From the NCBI GenBank assembly GCA_964023205.1, contig OZ026845.1:506001-570000 (forward strand): a DNA stretch of 64,000 nt, written 5' to 3'. The stretch is from Lutraria lutraria. Taxonomy: Eukaryota > Mollusca > Bivalvia > Venerida > Mactridae. Each line of letters opens with the position of its first letter. Positions within the stretch are counted from its first letter, which is position 1. Under the pieces are notes generated by a model that saw nothing but the letters and a program-made list of their open reading frames with translations, was not told where the DNA came from and did no database searches. This document shows, in pieces, positions 1 through 13,830 of this stretch. Made by a program: the position numbers and the translations under genes.

Positions 1-1700
1 TTGTTGGTTGAAAATGTTGTTGGAGGGAGGGGAGGAATTAGAAAACATTTAAACCTGTAGATTTGTCAACTTGTAACAATTAATATTGCATTATCATATA
101 TTTACTAATTTTGCCACTTACTAGTATCAAATTAAAGAAATGATATCTCAACACATTCAAACTATTTCAAACTATGTTGAACAAATCTTTTAAACATGAA
201 TTACCGGTAAGTCATATAAACAGACATATAGAAAACACACTCGGGACTCACAATTTCTTCTTTGTTTATTTTAAGTAAAACAGTCAAGACTCACAATTTC
301 TTCTTTGTTTGTTTTAAGTAAAACAATACTAAACATTTTTGAAATGTTTTGATTATGAACTATGTATTTGCAACACAACTCAAGGAAGATATGCGTCACT
401 GAAATTAGATTTCAAAATTTTGAAAAATAACCCAGATATGAGAAAAGTCTACATACTTAAAGGACAACCCTCGTATATCCTAGAAAATGTTTAATAAAAA
501 AATATCAATTTCAAGTCTTTCTACTCAGAGTGTGCTTCTTCTCAGTCCTCTATAAATGGGAGTTTCACCACTTATTTAGGCATTTTGTAACTTCATGACC
601 CTGCAGTGTTAGTATATTGTTACTTGTATAGTTCCTGTAAAAGCAAACCGAATTTGTGTATAATACTGCATGAAGATGTGTTTGTGTCCCGAGTGTAACA
701 TTTTCAATTGTTATATATAAATAATATAACATGTAAAATATGTTAAGAAATCATGAAATAAATCGATAAATTCTGTACTGTTTTCATCTGAGAATGTTTC
801 TTCATCAAAATAAAAGATAAATTACTTTTTATCTTCAGTATATTGAACAAATCTACTTGGTATATATATCTGAATATAACTATTTTTATAAGAACTTCCA
901 AACTTTTTAAACATGCTCCATTTCACTGCTTCAGACTTTAAAGTATTTATTCACGTCAGTTATTTGATATAAATGTGGAAAACAATTAACATGGACTACT
1001 GTTCTATAGTTACATATCAAAATTAAGATGATGAATATAAAGCGTTACACTCGGGACAACACTTAAAACCATGTAGACAAAAAATGAATTGCACTACAGG
1101 AATTTGTTTTAGTTTTGTGGGCTTGTGGGTACGCTTCTGTTTGAGAAATAGAGAAAAAACATAACAAATTAAAAAAATGATAAAAAAATTCTTATCTAAA
1201 TGCAAAATGTTACACTCGGGACATTTCCAATCAGCTTTATTCAAGATGGTTTAACTTAAAAAACAAATGATTCTTTTGGTCATTTCTTTTTTTTAAACAA
1301 AATGGACAAATATGCCTATCAATATGTTAAACTGCATTTTCTGTCCAAGCATTAGTTTACTTACAGCAATATCATCAATTTGAATTTCCATTTTTTCCTT
1401 GAGCAAAATATTTTACATGTGCACTTGAAAGGTGATTTCTAAATAATACTTATTATTGAAATATTTGAACAAAATGCATTAAATTTTAAATATAACAGAT
1501 GTACAATGAAATTAAAAACAACAATTGATTACTTACCCAAAAACTGAACAAAATATAAAAGATTGCAAAATGTGTAAAGAAAAAATGTCACGCTAAAAGT
1601 GTTACACTCGGGACATTTTTTGCCTGTTTTTCTAATGTAACTTTTGAATGAGTAACACAATCAAACTGAAATTTTGCAACATTTTTAACAACATCAAGAC
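1..1700. other. AT-rich non-coding stretch with dispersed GTTACACTCGGGACA motif
   Basis: No convincing exon on either strand. A short motif, core ACACTCGGGAC, occurs five times: 237-247, 686-696 (reverse strand), 1044-1058, 1209-1222 and 1601-1615. A 43-bp unit is duplicated at 245-326. Small open frames here translate the motif as CPECN, which is a by-product of the repeat. Confidence 0.6.
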
Positions 1701-1794
1701 ACACCATCAGAACATTAAAGTACATTCCTGTGTTGTGTAATATTCTTTAAATCTTGAAAAGAAAAATTGTCTTCATTATTTTGATTTATGCCCA

Positions 1795-2280
1795 GATACT
1801 CTTTGGACTTACCAAAATAACAGTACAAGTAGTTTCCAAAAACTCTTTGGACTAGAAATAGTTTTCAGATACTATTTGGACTTACCAAATAACAGTACAA
1901 GTAATTTCCAGAAACTCTTTGGACATGTAAATAACAGTATGTTGAAAAATCAATTTACAGAAACTCTTTGGACTGCAAGAAATAACATAACGAGTGTACA
2001 AGTAGTTTCCAGAAACTCTTTGGACTACGAGAAATAACATAACGAGTGTAGAAACAGTTTCCAGAAACACTTTGAACTTGTCAAATAACAGTACAGGTAG
2101 TTTCCTGAAACCCGTTGGATTAGTAAAGTATTCAATATATATACTAGCTCGTATAACGAGTTTAGAAATAGTTTCCAGAAACTCTTTGGACTGCAAAAAA
2201 TAACATAACAAGTATACAAAAATGTTCCAGAAATTCTTTGGACTTATCAAATAACAGTACATGTACAAAGAGTTTCAAGA
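1795..2280. repeat. Degenerate tandem repeat around 'cagaaactctttggac'
   Basis: About nine diverged units of roughly 50-60 bp share a core like 'tttccagaaactctttgg', alternating with 'aaataacagtac' or 'aaataacataacgag' spacers. A fragment of the core (aaactctttgg) recurs near 2596. The open frames on the reverse strand here are produced by the repeat. Confidence 0.75.
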
Positions 2281-3029
2281 AATAGCTAGATTAAAAACTA
2301 TTATCACTCAGAAACAATTAATATATTTCATCATTATGAAAAGTAATTTCCCATTCCGTTAAATAACGCCATTTCTGACTTTTGTTACTTTAGTGTAAAC
2401 CGGTGAAAAATAATTCCGTATTTTCAAGCAGTGAGGGAGATTGTAAATAAACAACTATTCAGATTTTTTTTCCTTTTTCACCACAGATTACCTATTTACA
2501 TTATATTTTATTATCATCTACCCATTCATTAGTTCGAAAACTGTTTGTTCTTTTCTTCCTACGCAGCGATCGTAAACTCGGAAAACATACGAATAAACTC
2601 TTTGGAATTTTAGTGCGACCTTGCCAAACAACAACAACAATATGGTATTGAACTAGAAAGACAACAATCTAATTTCAAAGTGAAAGTAAACCTGTGTAGG
2701 TAAAGCTTATTAGCATGCCTTTTTTATTTAAGAAGAAACTACATTGTTCTGTCATAGCTAATGATATTGAGGTTTACGTATACTATACGGGCATTCGGAT
2801 AGTAATTTCCGGATAGAAATATGAAAGAAAATAAGACTATCTTTATCATTACTTAGTAATGTCAAGGACTTATATACATATGTTCATGTCCCAGATATGT
2901 ACTTGATGATGTGAATTACATGTAACAACGTTTTATATCTTGTATCCAGACTTGATGTGTGGTTGTTTCTTCAAAATGTGTAATCCATGTTATAAATACT
3001 ATTACCTGGTTAATTTCATCATAGTTTAA
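2281..3029. other. Intergenic stretch, nothing recognised
   Basis: AT-rich sequence upstream of ZCCHC4 with no exon-like reading frame, repeat or clear promoter motif visible by eye. Confidence 0.5.
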
Positions 3030-3151
3030 TGTCAAGTACACGAGGTGTGTATCAGTGATTTACATCAGGCAAGCAAAAGAATCAGGAAAAACTATTGGAA
3101 AAGAGTAGAGATATAAATGCCTTGTTCACTGGTGTCTTCTCTGTCTCCATG
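3030..3151 (+). promoter_or_regulatory. Candidate 5' exon of ZCCHC4 ending in ATG|gtgagg
   Basis: A pyrimidine-rich leader ends in ATG at 3149-3151, followed at once by a good donor (gtgagg). The next acceptor (3239) joins this ATG in frame to TTA TGT GAC AAT ATG GCC, giving MLCDN ahead of the downstream methionine. The left border is not visible, so 3030 is nominal. Without transcript evidence it could equally be an untranslated leader. Confidence 0.35.
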
Positions 3152-3250
3152 GTGAGGTTCTAAAATGATCATAGCTGTGGAATGGACTGTTAAATAACAG
3201 ATAAACAAAACTTATTAGATGTCTTCATTCTGTTTCAGTTATGTGACAAT

Positions 3251-6200
3251 ATGGCCGTACAGGACAGAGGAATTGATGTTGTGATAGATCATAATGTAAA
3301 ATTTGTGCCAGAATGTGAGCATGGTAAAAACTAGCTAACACTTGTTTCAGAAATATTTTAATCCAACAAATTAAAGTATTGATTACTCTTTATACTATTT
3401 GGTTTAACAGAATGAGATACATATTTCATACTTGATGTTGCTCTTGAATTTTTTATACCAGTAAAGCATTTGTAGTTAAAACTGGTATTAGACTGTTAAT
3501 ATGCTTTCATGGAAGCTTTAATTGAGCAAATTGTTCTTTTTTTCAGGTCCGACATTACTCTTTTCTAGGTTTGATAAGAAAATGAAAGCAGAGAGACAAT
3601 TCTTTGCCTGCTCAGCATTCAGAGATAAAAAAGTCTGCTCTTTCTTCAAGTGGGCAGAAGATGTTAAAGAAAGCATGAAGAAATCTGTTAACCATGATTC
3701 ATCATTCACAAATTCAATATTTGACCATAAAGCCATGAGAGAAAGGTATCTTTATCTTTGCTTGCACCCTGCTTTTAATTTCAATATATTTTCTCTAATT
3801 TTTACATGTTAATGCCCCACTCTAAAAGATGGGGGTATGTACATTTAGTTGAGACACAAAGGTAGTATTTCTGGCTTTTCATTTGATTTTGAAATCAAAA
3901 TTATTTGCTAGAATATTGTTTATTTTTATTCTGCTTTGAGTTTCAGTTTTCTGGTATATATTTACTACAAGTCTATAGACTCTGATCATTTTCTGAATTC
4001 ATAAGTATTCTTTATCAAAACTAATTTGTTCTTTGTTTGTGTGTGGACTGAGAGTTGAAGACAAAAGTGAATATTTGTATCAGAGACTAGATGTATATCA
4101 ATATTTGTATGCCCCCGTATCGATAGACTGGGGGCATATTGTTTTTGGCCTTTCTGTTTGTCTGTTTGTACCAAATTTTAACCTTGCCTATAAAATCAAA
4201 ACGCCTGCACCTACATCCATCAATCTTCATATGTAGGTTCCTCATGACAACCTCTACAGGACCTGTGCATTTAAGGTCAGTAGGTCAAAGGTCACGGTCA
4301 CAGGGTCATTGTGTTTAAAAAAATTCCGACATTTTTTTAGGATACTACTCCTACATTTTTCATGGGATTTTGACGAAACTTTCACAGACTTGTTAGAACC
4401 ACACATATATTCCGGGTTTTGTGATGCAGTCATTTTTGACGAAATTATGGCCCTTTGTTTAATTTGTGTGATTGTAACAGCGAAATACTCTTGTTTCCTT
4501 GTTTTATCAAGGGATTTTGATAAAACTTTCATGGAACTATTGTTATCGGGATACCAAATGCATGTTGTAAAGGTTTTATGATTCGATAAATTTTGACGGA
4601 ATTATGGCCCTTTGTTTATTTTGTGCATATGTAATATATAGAGAAATACTTCTGTTTTTCTCAAGGGATTTTTACCAAACTTTGATAGAACTGTTGTCGC
4701 CAAGTTCACCAGCACATGTTGTTAGGGTTTTGTGATTCGATCATTTTTAGCAGATTTACGGCCCTTTGTTTGCCTGTACCAAACTTTAACCTTGCCTATT
4801 AAATCAAAACGCTACCACCTGCAATCATCGAACTTCATATCTTGGTTCATCATGACAATCTCTACAGGACCTGTGCATTTTCAAAAAGGGCAACCGGTGG
4901 GGGCATGGTGTTTGTAAAACACATCTGGTCATAAATGCTTTCCCATTATAAGATAATTAATTGAAGGTTTGATACTTCCTTGTCTTGGTTCATCAATGTA
5001 ATTGTCTGGTACTCACAAAGCAGTATGGCTTGTTTCTTTTTTAATTACACTATATACATAATGTACTTACATTTTAGTGTTCACTGAATGTTACAATGAC
5101 TTCATGACCCTCTGTTGCTGTTTTTCAGGTATTCAAGCTTCAAACAATTACCTCCAAATGAACAATGTCTTTGTATAGAATGTGGTTTACTGTTGTTGCC
5201 TGGCGACTTGAAGAATCATCAGGGTGAAGGTCACTCACTGAAACACAATGTAACAAATGCCATGTTGTCTAAACCTACAGAATTGTTTAGACCTTTAGAT
5301 GACAACAGAACTTATGCTGTATGTTGTCTTACTGTACAACTATATAATATTATATTGACAATTACATTTCAAATAGTTTTACGATTATTATGAGCAAAAA
5401 CTGTGTAAATGCTTAAATATATTGAAGCTGTTTTCATCATTTATCAAGTAGATTAAGATTATTTATAAGCTTGAGAGTATTATAATACTATTATTATTTA
5501 ATACTACAAATGTATAGTTTTTGTCATACAAAAACAATGAATATTACAGACTCTACAGTCTCTCTGTTACTAGAATATTGAGATGACTAAAGATTGAATA
5601 ATTAAATCTACATTTGCTTGTGTTTTACACTATTCTGTGATACAATGTCCTGTATATTATTATTTCACTTTTCAGCAATATCTTTTTTCCAAGAAGACAG
5701 TTGATTTTGTTATAGACATGCTACAGTCCCATGATGTGACTCATGTTTTATGTATTGGTTGTCCAAGGTAGAGTTTTAAAATATTTTAACAAATCGCTAT
5801 GAAATTAAATGTGCAAATGAATTGTTATGCACCCGCCATGTGAAATGGTGGAAGGGCATAAAGTGTTATCCCTGTCTGTCTGTGTTTTCTGAGTGATAAC
5901 TAAAAAAATATTTCATGGATTGGTTTCATATCTCACATGAACTTGTGTGGTAATGAAATACAGGTCCGTTTTATTTTCCTTAAAATCCAAACATATTCAC
6001 AGGAGTTATGGCCCCTTTTTGACTTAGCTCTCAGCTGGGGCATTCGTGTCCACCTGGCAAATTTCTTGTGCTAATGAAATTCTTCAAATTTGTGCACCAT
6101 TATCTTTTGTTTGTTTCAGAATCCATGAAGCTGTACAGCTCAGACATAACAAAAAGACATTCAAAATGAAGAGTTTGTTACTAGATCTGGATCATAGATA

Positions 6201-9200
6201 TGTAAGCTTTATATACATTAACTCTGACATTAAATGAAAGATCCTCACATCATGTATAATAGATATATCCCAACCCATGATGTCATCTGATCCTAGCCCA
6301 TGATGTCACCTGATCCTAACCCATAATGTCAACTGATCCTAGCCCATGATGTCACCTGATCCTAACCCATAATGTCACCTGATCCTAGCCCATGATGTCA
6401 CCTGATCCTAGCCCATGATGTCACCTGATCCTAACCCATAATGTCAACTGATCCTAACCCATGATGTCACCTGATCCTAACCCATAATGTCACCTGATCC
6501 TAGCCCATGATGTCACCTGATCCTAGCCCATGATGTCACCTGATCCTAGCCCATAATGTCAACTGATCCTAGCCCATGATGTCACCTGATCCTAACCCAT
6601 AATGTCAACTGATCCTAACCCATAATGTCAACTGATCCTAACCCATAATGTCACCTGATCCTAACCCATAATGTCAACTGATCCTAACTCATAATGTCAC
6701 CTGATCCTAACTCATAATGTCAACTGATCCTAGCCCATAATGTCAACTGATCCTGACCCTTAAGGTCACCTGATCCTAACCCATAATGTCAACTGATCCT
6801 AGCGCATAATGTCAACTGATCCAAACCCATAATGTCAACTGATCCTAACCCATAATGTCACCTGATCCTAACCCATAATGTCACCTGATCCTAACTCATA
6901 ATGTCAACTGATCCTAGCCCTGATGTCACCTGATCCTAACCCATAATGTCAACTGATCCTAGCCCATGATGTCACCTGATCCTAACCCATAATGTCAACT
7001 GATCCTAACCCATAATGTCACCTGTTCCTAACCCATAATGTCAACTGATCCTAACTCATAATGTCAACTGATCCTAGCCTGATGTCAACTGATCCTAGCC
7101 CATGATGTCAACTGATCCTAGCCCATGATGTCACCTGATCCTAACCCATAATGTCAACTGATCCTAACCCATAATGTCACCTGTTCCTAACCCATAATGT
7201 CAACTGATCCTAACTCATAATGTCAACTGATCCTAGCCTGATGTCACCTGATCCTAACCCATAATGTCAACTGATCCTAGCCCATGATGTCACCTGATCC
7301 TAGCCCATAATGTCCCCTGATCCTAACCCATGATGTCACCTGATCCTAACCCATGATGTCACCTGATCCTAACCCATAATATCACCTGATCCTAACCCAT
7401 GATGTCACCTGATCCTAGCCCATAATGTCCCCTGATCCTAACCCATGATGTCACCTGATCCTAACCCATAATATCACCTGATCCTAACCCATAATGTCAA
7501 CTGATCCTAACCCATAATGTCAACTGATCCTAACCCATGATGTCACCTGATCCTAGCCCATAATGTCCCCTGATCCTAACTCATAATGTCAACTGATCCT
7601 AACCCATAATGTCACCTGTTCCTAACCCATAATGTCAACTGATCCTAACTCATAATGTCAACTGATCCTAGCCCATAATGTCAACTGATCCTAACCCATA
7701 ATGTCAACTGATCCTAGCCCATGATGTCACCTGATCCTAGCCCATAATGTCCCCTGATCCTAACCCATGATGTCACCTGATCCTAACCCATGATGTCACC
7801 TGATCCTAGCCCATAATGTCCCCTGATCCTAGCCCATGATGTCACCTGATCCTAACCCATGATGTCACCTGATCCTAACCCATAATATCACCTGATCCTA
7901 ACCCATGATGTCACCTGATCCTAGCCCATAATGTCCCCTGATCCTAACCCATGATGTCACCTGATCCTAACCCATGATGTCAACTGATCCTAACCCATAA
8001 TATCACCTGATCCTAACCCATAATGTCAACTGATCCTAACCCATGATGTCACCTGATCCTAACCCATGATGCAACTAAATTTCAAATACTCAAATAAGTT
8101 TTCTTGCAAAGTGTAAATTTCCCAAATACTCAAATATGAGTTTTATCTGAGGTTTTGACTTCTGCTCTGTGATTTAAAATCATGATAATAGATCAATTAT
8201 CCTGTATATTTTAAGTTGATAATTGCTTTAATGAAAGTGATAAAATTTACATTTTTCAGTTGCAAATCTTTCCGCCACATCAATTTTGCCGATACAACAT
8301 GATAAACAATCATTTCTTTGGTGGAGACAATGACAAGTTGACATTCATAAAATTTATTGATGCCAGTACTGGTGGTAAGGTTGCCATGGTCACAGATCCC
8401 CCATTTGGAGTGATGGTTGATGCATTTAGTAAAACAATCAATACAATACAGGAAGAATGGAGAAGAACAAGAGGTACATGCCGTCTATTATCATTTGTTG
8501 TCACTTTCTATGGGATAATTTCCTGACATTTTATATTTTTATGTTATACAAATCTGAAAAAATCCTTAATATTGTGTACAAATGTATACTAGATCTATTT
8601 ACTGACATGATTGTATAATGTACAGTTTCAATGATCTTGTAAGGTGCTTGGTGTCTTAGTGTCCTCATTTCTAAAATAGTACATTTTAAAATTAAAATCA
8701 TGTTAATAGTATGGTATACATGTACAGTTCAGGTATTAACCCCAAACACTTGTAAAATGATCCTATTATTGGTACTAAAAATTACTAGAAAATGACTTAA
8801 CATCTTTTCAAGCATGGTGGTTAATTTGAAAGTGTTAAGTGTTATATTTAAGTTCAGATTTTAAGATGGTATAATAAACCTATTTAGCGGTATACATGTT
8901 TTTTCATGCCTAGAAACAGACAGTGACGATGAAATGCCTGTGTTTTGGTTTTTTCCCTACTTCATGGAACGTCGTGTTAACACTGCTTGTTCTAATTATC
9001 ACATGCTGGATTTTAAGGTAAGCTTGTACCAAATAGGAACAGATTTTAAACTGGTCAGTTTCAAAACTTTTTTAAAGTTTGTTTTAATCTGCTGTTAGGA
9101 TAATATGATATAAATGAAGACAAAAAAAAACAAAAAAAACAACAACAATGACTACCTGTATCCACAGGTTTGTGAAACTAGTAACTTTAAGAAGTCTGAT

Positions 9201-11418
9201 AATTGACAATTTACTCTCTTCATTTACTAAAACTTGTTTATGATAATGTCTCTGCAGAATGTCTCAATGACTCTGGAATACTGGTGAGTGTTACTTGACT
9301 GTCATAGACTAAATGTCGCTAAACTTGAAGTTATTATTTTACAGGTTGATTATGATAATCATGACTTGTTTCGGGGTGACAAGGGAAGAAAGAAAGGTTC
9401 CCCTGTTCGTATATTTACAAACTTATCATCTAAACTTATACACCTGCCTATGGAAGATGGCTACTGGTTTGTATTCTGCTTTGTTAACATAATCCAAAGA
9501 TACCTGGTAAAATTTGATAAATAACTATAAGCTGTGTCCACTGTACATTTTATCATTTTACTCTCTTGTCTTTTGTATTGACAAAAATAATAGATACTTT
9601 TTCGGGTACAAAATGTTTTGTGACAAAAATGAGAAATAATGTTTCAGGTATTGTGACAGGTGTGAGAAGTACTCTTCAAAAGAAAACCAACATTGTGAGA
9701 AATGTAATTGTTGCCCAACAAAGGTGAGTGAGTGTTATAAGCTGATGATATTAAGTGAAGTTTAAGTTTAAAACTCTACAGATCATGTTTGTAGTTTGTT
9801 ACATGTACTTTCATATCTTCCATTTGGATGCCTGGCTCAGCAATTGTATGTAGTGAGATTTCAGTAGATTTCTAGTTCATTACCTTATAGCATGAAGTAT
9901 GCATATGTTTTTTTGTACAAAAGTGGTCTATTAGAGAAATCTTCATCTGAAAGATTTTGATGATTATTAATGAATTGTATGTACTTAGGTAACAATGACA
10001 GCTTGATTTTAACATGTATATTTTCTTTTGTTTAGGCCTAACATTGGATTGGTACTTAGTAACATCAATACAATGTAGCACCTACATTGTGGTTTGAATA
10101 AATGTCAGATTGTTGGATTTAGTTGACATATACACATACATATTACATTTGTTTGTCCACTTTATAAAAGAATGGTAATATTATGTTGTTAACCTATTTC
10201 AGGATGGTAATACTTATAAACATTGTGACAGTTGTGGTAGATGTGTAAAACCATCAAGGGTACATTGTAATCAGTGTAATGTATGTGATCTACCACAACA
10301 TGTATGTGGACAATCTGTGAAACAAGGTACTATGAGAAAGATGCATATCAAGTTTTATCATCATTTACTGGTGAACTTGAATTGAACAGATTTTCAGGCT
10401 ATTGTTAAATCTTTTGCTTAGCCACATAAGGATGTTATACTACATAAATATCATATTTCTGAGAGGACGTTCTCAAAAAATCACCAGCCCGTTAAAAGTA
10501 ATGTTGACAGAGGCAGCACTAAGGACTGATGATTTTGATAACGCCCTCTGAGAAATGTGAAATATCAAAGCATTAAATAAAACAAGAATTGTTCTGTTAT
10601 TGAATTCTGTGGTATTTGCATTTAGCTTTTATGACATCAGTGTTGTTTACATACCTATGCAGTGTGCACTGGCTAAAGAAGCCTTTACCTAATGAATAAA
10701 CGTTGAATAGATATAACAGTTTAATTTTGAGAAGAATATAATGTCTAGATATAAAGTTAGTTGTGATGAGATGTTTAAACATGAACATCTTACCTATATT
10801 CTGTAGATCATGATGTAAGTCAATATTTCAGGTTGTTATTTATGTGGTGAATTAGATCATAAAAGAAGAGAATGTCCAAATAAATCAGAGTGTTCAACAG
10901 TTGTCAGGTTTGTTTTAGGTTCCATAATTCTTATTTGAATTGCATTTAACTATATTGGGGCTAAATTTGAACAGTTTGTATGCATGGTAGAAAATGTCTC
11001 TGTTCTGAAACAGATAAGCTTAGATAATCTTTGTTAAATGGTAGAAAAATTGTCTTATCTTAAGAAATGGCCATAAACCTGCTTTGTGTTGTGGTTTGTT
11101 TGTTTGATTGGCTTACTACAGTGATTTAATATTGAAAACATCTGGTTATACATGTATGTGTCTATCAAAAAACCTGTGAAGTGTGTGTGGTTCATGAAAT
11201 AGTATGTAATAAACATGTGAGTATTGTTCCAGAGGTAAGCGGTTTAAATACTGCTAGAGTTATAGATTCATGTTTGTGATTTACAGTACAGCAGTATTTT
11301 AGATGACTGTATGTGCATGAGGAGAGATCATTTTCTTCCAATATTGGTTCTTGATTTCAGGTCAAATAAAAGAAGACGAGACCAAGAAAAACTACAGAAA
11401 AGGAAGAAGAGAAAATGA
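3251..11418 (+). CDS. ZCCHC4: ZCCHC4, 28S rRNA N6-adenosine methyltransferase
   Basis: Twelve coding exons in consistent phase: 3251-3323, 3547-3745, 5129-5318, 5676-5767, 6120-6201, 8260-8473, 8914-9017, 9345-9466, 9648-9723, 10203-10326, 10832-10907, 11361-11418. They sum to 1410 nt, or 469 residues (human about 513). Domain order: GRF-type finger (C22, H24, C46, C55); C2H2-like finger (C106, C109, H121, H126); methyltransferase core with the catalytic DPPF motif at 258-261; a Cys/His-rich zinc-ribbon cluster at about 361-421; a CCHC knuckle (C427, C430, H435, C440); and a lysine/arginine-rich tail. This order is specific to ZCCHC4, which in the human protein methylates one adenosine of 28S rRNA. 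An acceptor (tttcag) ends at 3239, so an upstream exon exists. A donor directly after an ATG at 3149-3151 would add five in-frame residues. The donor of the 9345-9466 exon (gtttgt) is weak. Introns 2, 4 and 5 contain repeats. Confidence 0.94.
4110..4930 (+). mobile_element. Palindrome-ended dispersed repeat, family A copy 1
   Basis: It starts with an imperfect palindrome (gcccccgtatcgatag...ctgggggc) and ends near a matching gggggcat. Inside are diverged monomers with 'attatggccctttgttt' and 'tcaagggattttga'. A second copy in the same orientation lies at 28669-29653. Both sit in introns (ZCCHC4 intron 2 and HAUS6 intron 2). Probably a non-autonomous element; no transposase is visible. Confidence 0.7.
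5828..6050 (+). repeat. Dispersed repeat in ZCCHC4 intron 4
   Basis: It begins 'gcacccgccatgtgaaatgg' and ends 'ctggggcattcgtgtcc', with 'ggagttatggcccc' inside. The style matches other bivalve dispersed repeats in the window, but this is the only copy here. Borders are approximate. Confidence 0.5.
6271..8072. repeat. 23-bp minisatellite, about 78 copies, in ZCCHC4 intron 5
   Basis: The unit contains 'tgatcctaacccataatg'. Two main variants, 'ataatgtcaac' and 'atgatgtcacc', are interspersed. A later block with 'ataatgtcccct' and 'ataatatcacct' variants recurs near 7300, 7420, 7740 and 7920, which points to multi-unit duplications. The array fills most of the intron and ends about 190 bases before the exon at 8260. 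Confidence 0.95.
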
Positions 11419-11450
11419 TGGTTCTAATTTAATGTGAAATATTTTTATGT

Positions 11451-11456
11451 AATAAA
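11451..11456 (+). terminator. AATAAA polyadenylation signal of ZCCHC4
   Basis: AATAAA lies 33 bases after the ZCCHC4 stop codon, which implies a very short 3' UTR. The 52-bp minisatellite starts about 300 bases further on. Confidence 0.6.
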
Positions 11457-11749
11457 CATAGAAATTTTACTTATAGTCAAGCTTTATATTGTAAACATTG
11501 TACAAATTTCTGATAGAGGAATGATAGAACAGATGAGTCTGGTCACTAAAATCAGTATAAAATTAATTTATTAGTTCATGTTGAACAATGGTTAGTACTG
11601 GTAGACAAAACTTAAGAATTGGTTAGTCCTGTTAAGTAAAACTTGAGCACTGGGTAGATCAACTGTCTGTTGTACACACATGACTGGAATCATTTGAATT
11701 GACTTAGTTAAACTTAATTAATTAAAAAAGAAACATTTATTTGGCACGT

Positions 11750-13830
11750 AAGAATGGTCAGTACTGAATGTTGTAACTGTACAATTATCTGATATCAGTG
11801 TTAGAATGATCAGTACTAAATGTTGTAACTGTACAATTATCTGATATCAGTGTTAGAATGATCAGTACTAAATGTTGTAACTGTACAATTATCTGATATC
11901 AGTGTTAGAATGATCAGTACTAAATGTTGTAACTGTACAATTATCTGATATCAGTGTTAGAATGATCAGTACTAAATGTTGTAACTGTACAATTATCTGA
12001 TATCAATGTTAGAATGATCAGTACTAAATGTTGTAACTGTACAATTATCTGATATCAGTGTTAGAATGATCAGTACTAAATGTTGTAACTGTACAATTAT
12101 CTGATATCAGTGTTAGAATGATCAGTACTAAATGTTGTAACTGTACAATTATCTGATATCAATGTTAGAATGATCAGTACTAAATGTTGTAACTGTACAA
12201 TTATCTGATATCAGTGTTAGAATAATCAGTACTAAATGTTGTAACTGTACAATTATCTGATATCAATGTTAGAATGATCAGTACTAAATGTTGTAACTGT
12301 ACAATTATCTGATATCAGTGTTAGAATGATCACTGTACAATTATCTGATATCAATGTTAGAATGATCAGTACTAAATGTTGTAACTGTACAATTATCTGA
12401 TATCAATGTTAGAATGATCAGTACTAAATGTTGTAACTGTACAATTATCTGATATCAGTGTTAGAATGATCAGTACTAAATGTTGTAACTGTACAATTAT
12501 CTGATATCAGTGTTAGAATGATTACTGTACAATTATCTGATATCAGTGTTAGAATGATCAGTTCTGAATGTTGTAACTATACAATTATCTGATATCAATG
12601 TTAGAATGATCAGTACTGAATGTTGTAACTGTACAATTATCTGATATCAGTGTTAGAATGATCACTGTACAATTATCTGATATCAGTGTTAGAATGATCA
12701 GTACTAAATGTTGTAACAGTACAATTATCTGATATCAGTGTTAGAATGATCAGTACTAAATGTTGTAACTGTACAATTATCTGATATCAATGTTAGAATG
12801 ATCAGTACTAAATGTTGTAACTGTACAATTATCTGATATCAGTGTTAGAATGATCAGTACTGAATGTTGTAACTATACAATTATCTGATATCAGTGTTAG
12901 AAAGATCACTGTACAATTATCTGATATCAGTGTTAGAATGATCAGTACTAAATGTTGTAACAGTACAATTATCTGATATCAGTGTTAGAATGATCAGTAC
13001 TAAATGTTGTAACAGAACAATTATCTGATATCAGTGTTAAAATGATCAGTACTAAATGTTGTAACAGTACAATTATCTGATAATCTGATATCAGTGATAG
13101 AATGATCAGTACTGAATGCTGTAACTGTACAATTATCTGATATCAGTGTTAGAATGATCAGTACTAAATGTTGTAACAGTACAATTATCTGATATCAGTG
13201 TTAGAATGATCAGTACTAAATGTTGTAACAGTACAATTATCTGATATCAGTGTTAGAATGATCAGTACTAAATGTTGTAACTGTACAATTATCTGATATC
13301 AATGTTAGAATGATCAGTACTAAATGTTGTAACTGTACAATTATCTGATATCAGTGTTAGAATGATCAGTACTAAATGTTGTAACAGTACAATTATCTGA
13401 TATCAGTGTTAGAATGATCAGTACTAAATGTTGTAACAGTACAATTATCTGATATCAGTGTTAGAATGATCAGTACTAAATGTTGTAACTGTACAATTAT
13501 CTGATATCAGTGTTAGAATGATCAGTACTAAATGTTGTAACAGTACAATTATCTAATATCAGTGTTAGAATGATCAGTACTAAATGTTGTAACAGTACAA
13601 TTATCTGATATCAGTGTTAGAATGATCAGTACTGAATGCTGTAACTGTACAATTATCTGATATCAGTGTTAGAATGATCAGTACTGAATGTTGTAACTGT
13701 ACAATTATCTGATATCAGTGTTAGAATGATCAGTACTGAATGCTGTAACTGTACAATTATCTGATATCAGTGTTAGAATGATCAGTACTGAATGCTGTAA
13801 CTGTACAATTATCTGATATCAATGTTAGAG
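11750..13830. repeat. 52-bp minisatellite, about 40 copies
   Basis: The unit is built on 'gatcagtactaaatgttg' followed by 'acaattatctgatatc'. Several units are shortened by the same 16-base internal deletion (gatcactgtacaat). Copies are nearly identical, which implies recent homogenisation. The array lies just downstream of ZCCHC4. Confidence 0.95.

Noticed and set aside
1023..1244. Reverse-strand 73-codon frame with two CPECN motifs suggesting a zinc finger
   Set aside because: The CPECN pairs are translations of the dispersed GTTACACTCGGGACA motif, which also occurs outside any frame and in the opposite orientation.
3522..3812. A single-exon 96-codon gene
   Set aside because: The frame is ZCCHC4 exon 2 plus read-through into intron 2; the donor at 3746 and joining phase show the real boundary.
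6271..8072. CRISPR-like regular repeats
   Set aside because: Direct tandem units without unique spacers, in a eukaryotic intron; a minisatellite explains it fully. The same holds for the other arrays.
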